Source of the DNA: Gammaproteobacteria bacterium
GTDB lineage: Bacteria; Pseudomonadota; Gammaproteobacteria; Steroidobacterales; Steroidobacteraceae
Assembly: GCA_025357835.1 (NCBI GenBank)
Contig: JANYLM010000082.1
Coordinates: forward strand, 1 to 58,746
DNA: 58,746 nucleotides
Reading direction: 5' to 3'
Positions 42,060 to 49,448 of the stretch are shown here, piece by piece; the first letter of the stretch is position 1; every line of letters starts with the position of its first letter. The notes below the pieces were generated by a model. It was given only the letters and a program-made list of their open reading frames with translations. It had not been told where the DNA came from and searched no databases. A program made the translations under genes and the position numbers.

Positions 42060-44228
42060 GTGTCGCAGTTCTCCGCCCGCTCGCTAGTGGAGTTGCCCGC
42101 AAAGCTCGTAAGCTACAGCTTCGCTGCGGGGAGCCGATACTTCTTGTGGACCATGCACATTCTGAAACGCCTATTGGGACGCGTCGACGGTCCGCTGCTG
42201 CACGGGGTGCTGGCGGGAAGTGTCATCATGTTGATTTCGTCTCTCGGGTTGTTGTACCTGGGACATTCAGCGCGGGAGGCACAGCTGGACGCCGTGCGCA
42301 CCGAGCTCGTGCAGCTCGCGCGTGTTGCTGCGACGCTGGTCGATGGTGATAGGCACCGGCTGATCAAGTCGCAAGCACAGGCCGGCAGCCCCGATCATTT
42401 GTACCTGCTGGCACCGCTCGCCAAATTTCACAAAGCCACTTCTGACATCATCTATGTCTACACGGCCATTCTGGACAAGAATCGAATCTATTTCGTCCTG
42501 GGCACTGACTATCTGTACCACGTCGAAGGCGACAGCGAGCGGCCCGATCCCATTATGGCGCCGCATGACACCTTGGATCCGACGCTGCGCCGCGCGCTCG
42601 AGCGGCACGAGGTGGCCGTCAACCAGGAGCCGGTGAAGGAGGCTGTGCGCAGCTATATGAGCGCGTACGCACCGTTCTTCGATTCGACGGGCGGCTTTGT
42701 CGGAGTCATCGGTGTCGACATGTGGGTGCGCGATTTCGACGCGCGCATCGGCGCGATTCGCCGCGCCGGCATCGGCGCATTTGCCGCGGTCGCCATGCTG
42801 TCGGTGCTCGCCGGCTTCGTGGTAATTCGACTCAGCCGGATCGCTTCGCAGGCGCGGCGGCGCGATCTAGTCATTCAAGCGCGGCTGGCCGATGCGAAAC
42901 AGCAGGCCGAGGTCCACGCGCAACGAGCCGAGGCGGCGTCGAAAGCGAAGAGCGATTTTCTCGCCATGATGAGTCACGAAATTCGCACGCCCATGAACGG
43001 GGTGCTGGGTTTCGCGAACTTGCTACTCGAAACGCCGCTCAATGACGAACAGCGGGAATTTGCCCAGACGGTGCAGCGCTCGGGCGATGCATTACTCACC
43101 ATCATCAACGATGTGCTCGACTACTCGAAGATCGAAGCGGGCCGAATGACCGTCGAGAACATCGACTTCGATCTGTGCTCGGTATGCGATGAGGTACGAA
43201 AGATTCTGCGGTCGGCAATCACCGAGCGTGGGCTGACCATGACTCTGTCCTACGATACGACGCTGCCCAGAGTTATAAAAGGAGATCCAGTTCGCCTACG
43301 GCAAGTCGTGCTCAATTTGGCGGCCAATGCCGTTAAATTCACCGAGACCGGCCTGGTTCGCATCGAGGTATCTCGCCTCGACGAAGCCCAGGTCAGGATC
43401 AGCGTGATCGACAGCGGTATCGGAATATCTCAGCGGCAATTGAATCGAATGTTCGAGCGCTTCACTCAAGCCGACCCGTCGACGACGCGGCGCTATGGCG
43501 GCACGGGATTGGGCCTTGCGATCAGCAAGACGCTGGTGGAACTCATGGGCGGCACCATCGGTGTACATAGCCAACCCGGCATTGGGTCCACGTTCTGGTT
43601 CACGCTGCCGCTCGCGCCGGCCTCACAAGCGCAGAAAGAAACCGACGGGTCGGCGTCAGCGGCGCCCCAGGCGATGCCGGCACTGGCGGCAGAGTCGGGG
43701 CTAGCCCCAACGGCCAAGTTGGCATCAGCGCCAGGGTTGGCGGCAGCACCCGGGATGACGACGATACCCGTGTTGGTCGACGCAGTCGCATCGACCGCTC
43801 AGGGAACGGCCCGGCGCGGCCAGGGCCGCCTGCTGTTGGTCGAGGATAATTTCGTCAATGAAAGGGTGGCCGTTTACATGCTGGCCAAGCTCGGGCATCA
43901 AGTGGATGTGGCCAAACACGGGCGAGAGGCCATCGACATCCTCGGCAAGTCCCGCTACGACCTCGTCCTCATGGATTGCCAGATGCCGGAAATGGATGGA
44001 TTCGAAGCAACGCGCATCATTCGCGATGCCGCCTCGGCGGTTCTCGATCATGAGATTCCGGTGATCGCAATGACCGCGAATGCTTTCCCCGAAGACCGTG
44101 CGCGCGCGCTCGCCTGCGGCATGAACGATTTTCTGGCCAAACCCGTTGATCGGTCGGTTCTCGCGACCATGCTCGAAAAGTGGCTGAAGCCTGCGGTAGA
44201 ACAAGCATCGCGCGCCGTCGTCGGCTAG
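42060..44228 (+). CDS. Membrane hybrid histidine kinase (HisKA-HATPase-receiver)
   Basis: A 722-residue protein. Two membrane helices (about 45-65 and 235-260) flank a periplasmic sensor of about 170 residues, then HisKA (FLAMMSHEIRTPMNGVLGF, His near residue 305), HATPase_c (GTGLGLAISKTLVELMGG) and, after an Ala/Pro-rich linker of about 60 residues, a C-terminal receiver (LLVEDNFVNERVA, acceptor Asp in VLMDCQMPEMDGFEA, Lys in FLAKPVD). It should autophosphorylate and pass phosphate to its own receiver, as in phosphorelays; no Hpt protein is nearby. The start is GTG 42060, with ATG 42153 as an alternative. Confidence 0.9.
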   Translation: MSQFSARSLVELPAKLVSYSFAAGSRYFLWTMHILKRLLGRVDGPLLHGVLAGSVIMLISSLGLLYLGHSAREAQLDAVRTELVQLARVAATLVDGDRHRLIKSQAQAGSPDHLYLLAPLAKFHKATSDIIYVYTAILDKNRIYFVLGTDYLYHVEGDSERPDPIMAPHDTLDPTLRRALERHEVAVNQEPVKEAVRSYMSAYAPFFDSTGGFVGVIGVDMWVRDFDARIGAIRRAGIGAFAAVAMLSVLAGFVVIRLSRIASQARRRDLVIQARLADAKQQAEVHAQRAEAASKAKSDFLAMMSHEIRTPMNGVLGFANLLLETPLNDEQREFAQTVQRSGDALLTIINDVLDYSKIEAGRMTVENIDFDLCSVCDEVRKILRSAITERGLTMTLSYDTTLPRVIKGDPVRLRQVVLNLAANAVKFTETGLVRIEVSRLDEAQVRISVIDSGIGISQRQLNRMFERFTQADPSTTRRYGGTGLGLAISKTLVELMGGTIGVHSQPGIGSTFWFTLPLAPASQAQKETDGSASAAPQAMPALAAESGLAPTAKLASAPGLAAAPGMTTIPVLVDAVASTAQGTARRGQGRLLLVEDNFVNERVAVYMLAKLGHQVDVAKHGREAIDILGKSRYDLVLMDCQMPEMDGFEATRIIRDAASAVLDHEIPVIAMTANAFPEDRARALACGMNDFLAKPVDRSVLATMLEKWLKPAVEQASRAVVG

Positions 44229-44231
44229 CGT

Positions 44232-44450
44232 TCAAGCCCTCTCATTGAATTCACCGGTGACGTTGTCCCTGACTGATTCGCAGTGCGCGATGGCGGCGTG
44301 GTGCGGGGGATGCGCGGCCATTTCGCGATTTATATCGCACTGTGAAATCTCTTTCCCGTCCTCGCCGATGAACAGCTTGCCAAGGTCTTGCAACTTCGGC
44401 TGTCCGTCGAGGAAAAGAATGCGTTTGACCAATCGGTCCGCATGCTTCAC
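44232..44450 (-). pseudogene. bfr: Bacterioferritin remnant, truncated at both ends
   Basis: A 72-residue frame from a GTG reads MKHADRLVKRILFLDGQPKLQDLGKLFIGEDG, the middle of bacterioferritin (helix B and the following loop), then AIAHCESVRDNVTGEF, the start of helix C. The first about 50 residues (helix A with the first ferroxidase Glu) are absent: an in-frame TGA lies two codons before the GTG. Everything after about residue 120, including helix D, is also absent. A normal subunit has about 155 residues. It lies between the hybrid kinase and xth. Confidence 0.75.
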
Positions 44451-44565
44451 GATTCAAAACAGCGTTCCCCGCGATTTGTGTACGTGGACCCGCTGCTTCC
44501 TGCGTCCCGCCGCCAGCATGCATAATGTGGGCATCGACTCGCTTCGTCATTAGATGAGATGTGCA

Positions 44566-45363
44566 ATGAAGATTTTTTCCTGGAACGTCAACGGCATTCG
44601 CGCGGTGCTCAAGAAGGAATTGTTTCATCCATTTCTCGAAGAATATCGGCCCGATATCGTCTGTTTGCAAGAGACCAAGGCCGAGCGCGGTCAGTTCGAG
44701 ATCGATTTGCCGGGTTATCGTGAGTACTGGAATTCCGCTGTGAAGAAGGGCTACTCGGGCACGGCGATTTTCTCCAAGCAGGAACCTCTGTCTGTCGTTA
44801 ACGGATTTCCTCGCGAATTCGCGAAGCGCTTCGCCTTCGCCGACGAATTGCAGCGAGATAGCGCCGAGGAAGGCCGGGTCATGACGGCGGAATTTCAAAA
44901 ATACTACGTGGTGACGGTTTATACGCCGAACGCCAAGGACGACCTTAGCCGCCTGGGCCTGCGTTTCAAGCACTGGGATCCGGCTTTTCTCGCCTATTGC
45001 AAGCAATTGGAAAAGCACAAGCCGGTCATTTTTTGCGGCGATCTCAATGTAGCGCACACCGAACTCGATTTGGCCAATCCTAAGCCGAATCGCGGCAAGA
45101 AGGGCTTCACCGACGAAGAGCGCAAGGGATTTCAGAATTTCGTGGATGCGGGTTTCGTCGATACCTTTCGACTGTTCACTCAGGGCAATGGACATTACTC
45201 GTGGTGGAGTCATTTCGCCAATTCGCGGGCGCGTAATATCGGGTGGAGAATCGACTACGTTCTCGTTTCGCCGCAGTTGCGCGATGCGGTGAAGAGTGCT
45301 GCGATTCACCCCACCGTCATGGGCAGCGACCATTGCCCAGTCAGCATTACGCTCAGTGCCTAG
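44566..45363 (+). CDS. xth: Exodeoxyribonuclease III
   Basis: A 265-residue endonuclease/exonuclease/phosphatase-fold enzyme that cuts DNA at abasic sites and trims 3' blocks in base-excision repair. Active-site blocks are SWNVNGIRAV, CLQETKAE (metal-binding Glu36), GDLNVAHTELD, WRIDYVLVS and GSDHCPV (catalytic His/Asp). ATG 44566 is chosen because the family begins MKIFSWN; a frame from 44554 adds four residues. A truncated phosphatase follows within five bases. Confidence 0.93.
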   Translation: MKIFSWNVNGIRAVLKKELFHPFLEEYRPDIVCLQETKAERGQFEIDLPGYREYWNSAVKKGYSGTAIFSKQEPLSVVNGFPREFAKRFAFADELQRDSAEEGRVMTAEFQKYYVVTVYTPNAKDDLSRLGLRFKHWDPAFLAYCKQLEKHKPVIFCGDLNVAHTELDLANPKPNRGKKGFTDEERKGFQNFVDAGFVDTFRLFTQGNGHYSWWSHFANSRARNIGWRIDYVLVSPQLRDAVKSAAIHPTVMGSDHCPVSITLSA

Positions 45364-45367
45364 AGTC

Positions 45368-45883
45368 GTGGGCGCGCAGTGGCGAGGCAGGCATCTTTCG
45401 GCGGTACTATTCGATCTCGACGGCACGCTGCTGGACACGGTGGCGGATATTGCGCTGGCACTCAACCGGGCCATGGCCGGGCACGGTTGCCGGCCTTTGG
45501 CCGAGAGCGAGGTCAGCCGCATGATCGGCCGCGGCGCGCCGATTCTGATTGAGCGCGCCGCGGCTGCGCAGGGCTTGGAATTAGACGAAGCGAATCAGGA
45601 CATTCTGGTCGAGCGCTTCTTTCACTACTATGGCGAGCTGGAGAAATCGAATGATGACCGCGCGCAGCCATATCCGGGCGCCGTTGCATCGCTACGCGCC
45701 CTGCATGATGCGGGAGTGCGCAGCGCCGTGGTCACCAACAACCAGCAGCGCTTCGCCGACGCGCTGCTGAATCGTTTAGGGCTCGCCAGTTGGGTCGATA
45801 TCGTGGTCGGCGGCGACACCTGCGCGCGCCGCACACCGGATCCCCAGCCCTTGCAGATTCGGAGGCCCCCCGCGGCGGCCTGA
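45368..45883 (+). pseudogene. gph: C-terminally truncated phosphoglycolate phosphatase (HAD family)
   Basis: From GTG 45368 the frame gives 171 residues: FDLDGTLLDT (Asp16/Asp18 of motif I), VVTNNQQ (motif II) and ARRTPDPQPL (motif III, where the usual Lys is Thr). It then breaks into LQIRRPPAAA and a stop. Motif IV (VGDSxxD), which binds Mg2+, and about 50 C-terminal residues are missing. Gph normally has about 220-230 residues and removes phosphoglycolate made during repair of 3' phosphoglycolate ends, which suits its place next to xth. As it stands it should be inactive. Confidence 0.75.
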
Positions 45884-45915
45884 TTGAACCGAACTCTACC
45901 AATACAGGAGTTGGC

Positions 45916-47223
45916 ATGAGAAAAATACTAGTGCTCGCGACGGCGGTCTGTTGCGCGGCGCCGGCTTTCGCGGCAGAGCCGCCCAGCCGTTTTGGCGTCG
46001 ACGCGCCGGAACTCGCGCGGCTCGGTACTCTGGCGGTGGGGTTCAAGACTCTGCACGTGGTCCAGCATGGACAAATCGATGCATTGGCTGTCGATGCGGC
46101 CAAGGGGGCCGCCCCCTTGGTGGACCGCGCCCTCGAGGTGGACCTCTGGTATCCGGCGCGGCCGGCGCCGGGCGCACGCCCCGTGATGTATACGGCCAGC
46201 CTGCCCTCCGAACCGCCTGCGCCCGAGGCGCATTTTTCCATTCCCGGTATCGCTGTGCGCGACGCGCCGCCGTCCGGAACGGACCATCCCTTGGTGGTCG
46301 TCTCGCATGGTTACAGCAACGATCCGCGCGCCATGACATGGTTGACCGAGAACCTTGCATCGAAAGGCTACGTTGTGGCCGCCATACGCCATGAGGATCC
46401 GCCGATCACTGATCGCACGCGATTCGCGCAGCTCCTGATGCGCCGACCCCTCGACATCGCCTTCGTTGCACAGACCCTGCAGAACAAGCTTGCCGCCGAA
46501 CACATGATAGATCCAGCGCGAACGGCGTTGGTGGGTTACTCCATGGGCGGCTATGGCGTTCTGACCGCCGCGGGGGCGACGCTCGACCCCGACGGCGGCA
46601 CTGTCAAATGGGTGCCCGGTGGATTGATGCTGCCATATGCGCGCGGGGGTGCGCTGCGCGACACGCTCAAGGTTAAAGGGCTGCGTGCGGTGGTGGCGAT
46701 TTCGCCCGCCGGGGGCGGTTCGCTGGCATCTTGGGGAGCGGAGGGATTGCGCGCGGTTACGGCGCCGCTGCTGCTCATTGCCGGCAATGAGGATAGGACG
46801 GTCGACTACGCCAGCGGGGCGCGCGCAATTTTCGACACGGCGAGCGGCGCGGATCGGTATCTGCTGACCTTCAAGGGTGGTGGACACGCGATGGGCTTGA
46901 ACCCTGTCCCGGACTCCATGCGGCAAAAGCTTTGGGATCAGGATTGGTTCGAGGATCCGGTGTGGCGTAAGGAGCGCCTCAACGCCATCAACGCGCATTT
47001 CATCACGGCGTTCCTGGACCTGTATGTCAACGGCGACGAGAGTCGCGCCGCCTTTCTCAATGTTCAAGTAGGCGAATCGTCCGACGGTGTGTGGCCGGCC
47101 ACTAAGCCTCCGGCTAGCTATGATGTCTACAGTCCCGGTGGTCCGGGCATCACCCTGTGGAAGGGCTTTCAGCGCAACCATGCGGTAGGCTTGGAACTGC
47201 TGCAGGCGCGATCGACGCCGTGA
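45916..47223 (+). CDS. Exported alpha/beta hydrolase (PAF-acetylhydrolase/dienelactone hydrolase-like)
   Basis: A 435-residue protein with a signal peptide (residues 1-20, ending PAFA). The hydrolase core has VVSHGYSNDPRAM (oxyanion region), the nucleophile elbow GYSMGG, an acid in IAGNEDRTVD, and the catalytic His in FKGGGHAMG. It resembles the PAF-acetylhydrolase-like and dienelactone hydrolase families, which cleave esters. ATG 45916 follows CAGGAG. The signal peptide predicts a periplasmic or secreted location. Substrate unknown. Confidence 0.82.
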   Translation: MRKILVLATAVCCAAPAFAAEPPSRFGVDAPELARLGTLAVGFKTLHVVQHGQIDALAVDAAKGAAPLVDRALEVDLWYPARPAPGARPVMYTASLPSEPPAPEAHFSIPGIAVRDAPPSGTDHPLVVVSHGYSNDPRAMTWLTENLASKGYVVAAIRHEDPPITDRTRFAQLLMRRPLDIAFVAQTLQNKLAAEHMIDPARTALVGYSMGGYGVLTAAGATLDPDGGTVKWVPGGLMLPYARGGALRDTLKVKGLRAVVAISPAGGGSLASWGAEGLRAVTAPLLLIAGNEDRTVDYASGARAIFDTASGADRYLLTFKGGGHAMGLNPVPDSMRQKLWDQDWFEDPVWRKERLNAINAHFITAFLDLYVNGDESRAAFLNVQVGESSDGVWPATKPPASYDVYSPGGPGITLWKGFQRNHAVGLELLQARSTP

Positions 47224-47308
47224 CCTCGAGTCCACGACGACGCGCGTCACACTCTTGGCCCCCTTTGTTAGGGTAATACCTGAGGTTGCTCTTGAGAGAT
47301 GACCTTCA

Positions 47309-47334
47309 TCACGTCACTTTGTCCGTGAACGTGA
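47309..47334. promoter_or_regulatory. Inverted repeat upstream of the TPR-GGDEF gene
   Basis: TCACGT (47309-47314) and ACGTGA (47329-47334) are spaced by 14 bases and end 50 bases before the start codon. The spacing of about two helical turns between arm centres would suit a dimeric regulator. The regulator is unknown. Confidence 0.35.
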
Positions 47335-47384
47335 CAAGAATGCGGCATATGAGGTGCTGCACTGCGGCTTAACGTCGGCCCGAT

Positions 47385-49346
47385 ATGCAAAAAGTCAATA
47401 AATTCGCGCTGAACGCAGCAATTTTGCTGACCGCCGCCTGGGCATGCCAAGCGGTTGCGGAGTCGACTTTTGCCGATCAGCTGGAGATGCTCGAGTGGTC
47501 GGATCCGGAGCGTGCTGCGCAGATCATCGACGCGGCACCCCCTTTGTCCGCGGACTCGGTGGCATCGGAAATCGAGATGCTCGAGATCCGTGCCATGGTC
47601 TACGCAGACGGCACCCGAGACGAGGATGTTCAACGCATCGTGCAGCGGCTCGATGACATCGCAAGCTCGGGCGATGCCTCGGCGGTCCGGGCCGGCCGAT
47701 TCGTTCGAGCCTATTCAGCGCGCCAGCACAGCCAGTTCGCGACAGCTGGAGCCGAGCTAAAGGGCATCGACATCAGATCGATTCCTTCGGATTCCGAGCG
47801 CTATAGGGTTTTGATGCTGCGCGGTCATGTACTGCGCGTTCTCGGGCAGGACGAGGCGGCGCTGCCGTTTTTGGAGCAGGCCTTGGATCTTGCGAACAAG
47901 ATTCACGATGATCTGCGAACCGTGCATGCCATGCTTGCGCTGGTCGGAATCTACACGGACAGCGGCAATTTCGATCGAGCCACAGCCCAGTTGGACTCGG
48001 CGCGCGGTCTCGCCAATCGCCTGCATGACGAGACGGCGCTGGTGGAGACCGAAGAGCGCGAAGCCGACATAGCTGATCGTCGCGGGGATCGAACCGCGGA
48101 ACGGCGTGCCTCCGTGGCGGGGCTGGAGCATGCGAAGCGCGCGGGAAGCAGCAAATGGCTGATATTGGCGCTGCTCAATCTCGGCGATTCTTATTTGAAG
48201 GCGCGGGATTTCGCCGAATCGCTCAAATACTCCAAGGCAGCAGTGCCGATCATGCAGCGCACGAATCAGCGTGACGACATGCAAGTAACCTTATTCAATG
48301 AGGGTTTGGCGTACATCGGACTCGGCAGCATCAAGGCGGGAGAGAAGTTGGCGGAAAGTGCCATAGCCGAAGCGCTTGCCGGCAGCAACCTGTTGGACGA
48401 GAAGGAATTGCTGCGGGAATACGCTGATGCGCTGGAACACGCAGGCTACCTGATGATGGCGATTCAGGTCTATCACCGCTACGACGAGATCAGCGAGAAG
48501 TTCATGACGAACACGCGACAGCGCGCATTCCTCGAGCTCTCGGCGCAATTCGACGATGAGCGAAAAGCGCGCGAGCTCGAGCTTCTGCGGCGTGACAATG
48601 CACTCAAAGCCTCCGAAATGCGCGGACAGCGCCTGCAGCAACAATTGATCCTCGCGGCCGCGCTGTTCATCGCATTCATCTGCGCTGCCCTGGTTTGGGC
48701 ATTCGCCCGAGTGAGCAAGGCCAACGAGCGGCTGCGATTCAGCAGCGAACATGATCCACTGACGGGGCTGTCGAATCGCCGCTATTTCAATGAGCGCGTG
48801 CTCGCGGTCGACGGCGGCCGCCCGGTCGGAGGGTGCGTGCTGTTGGCGGACCTCGATCACTTCAAGCGCATCAACGATACCTACGGTCACCCGGCCGGCG
48901 ATGCAGTGCTGGCGGCGCTGAGTCAGAGGCTGTCCGCGGCGCTGCGCGACAACGATAAGCTCGTTCGGTGGGGCGGCGAAGAGTTTCTGGCCGTGCTCGG
49001 TCCCATGACGCCGGCGCAGGCGGATCACACCGCTCAAAGGCTGCTGCAGGCGGTGCGCCGCGAGCCCGTCCTATGGAATGGGCAGATGATCCGCTGTACT
49101 ATTTCCATCGGTTACGCGTGTTTCCCGATAGCGGGCTCGGCCACCGATATTTCGCTCGATAGCGCTATCAGCTTGGTGGACAAAGCGCTGTACGTGGCGA
49201 AACGCCGGGGCCGGGACCGTGCCTGCCTCATCAAAGTCGTGAGCGCCCGCGACGAGAAGGAATTGACGAGCATCAGCACTGAGTTCGAATCCGCCACGTC
49301 CGATAGCAGAGTCCAGTTGGTGGAGATTCTGGGCGCAGCGGCTTAA
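47385..49346 (+). CDS. Diguanylate cyclase with exported TPR-like sensor
   Basis: A 653-residue protein. A signal/anchor peptide (residues 1-26, ending CQAVAES) precedes about 390 residues of helical repeats, including TPR-like units. One membrane helix follows (about 420-442, LILAAALFIAFICAALVWAF), then a cytoplasmic GGDEF domain with RWGGEEF near residue 530. An RxxD feedback site (RDND) lies five residues before GGEEF. It should make c-di-GMP in response to a periplasmic protein or peptide contact, since TPRs bind proteins. It is monocistronic. Confidence 0.87.
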   Translation: MQKVNKFALNAAILLTAAWACQAVAESTFADQLEMLEWSDPERAAQIIDAAPPLSADSVASEIEMLEIRAMVYADGTRDEDVQRIVQRLDDIASSGDASAVRAGRFVRAYSARQHSQFATAGAELKGIDIRSIPSDSERYRVLMLRGHVLRVLGQDEAALPFLEQALDLANKIHDDLRTVHAMLALVGIYTDSGNFDRATAQLDSARGLANRLHDETALVETEEREADIADRRGDRTAERRASVAGLEHAKRAGSSKWLILALLNLGDSYLKARDFAESLKYSKAAVPIMQRTNQRDDMQVTLFNEGLAYIGLGSIKAGEKLAESAIAEALAGSNLLDEKELLREYADALEHAGYLMMAIQVYHRYDEISEKFMTNTRQRAFLELSAQFDDERKARELELLRRDNALKASEMRGQRLQQQLILAAALFIAFICAALVWAFARVSKANERLRFSSEHDPLTGLSNRRYFNERVLAVDGGRPVGGCVLLADLDHFKRINDTYGHPAGDAVLAALSQRLSAALRDNDKLVRWGGEEFLAVLGPMTPAQADHTAQRLLQAVRREPVLWNGQMIRCTISIGYACFPIAGSATDISLDSAISLVDKALYVAKRRGRDRACLIKVVSARDEKELTSISTEFESATSDSRVQLVEILGAAA

Positions 49347-49448
49347 GTGAACTAACGCCGGCGCGCGCTCCATTGCCGGACCGAAGGTGGGTAAATTACC
49401 GGCTGCCGGGTTATAGTCGAACCCAAGTGTAGGGAAGTCGGGAGCCAT

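Noticed and set aside
44251-45522. 423-residue minus-strand frame across xth
   Set aside because: It opposes conserved ExoIII motifs and has shadow-like composition; only the short bfr-like frame at 44232-44450 has real similarity.
45928-47250. 440-residue minus-strand frame opposite the alpha/beta hydrolase
   Set aside because: The plus frame has a signal peptide, SD and complete catalytic motifs; the minus frame has none.
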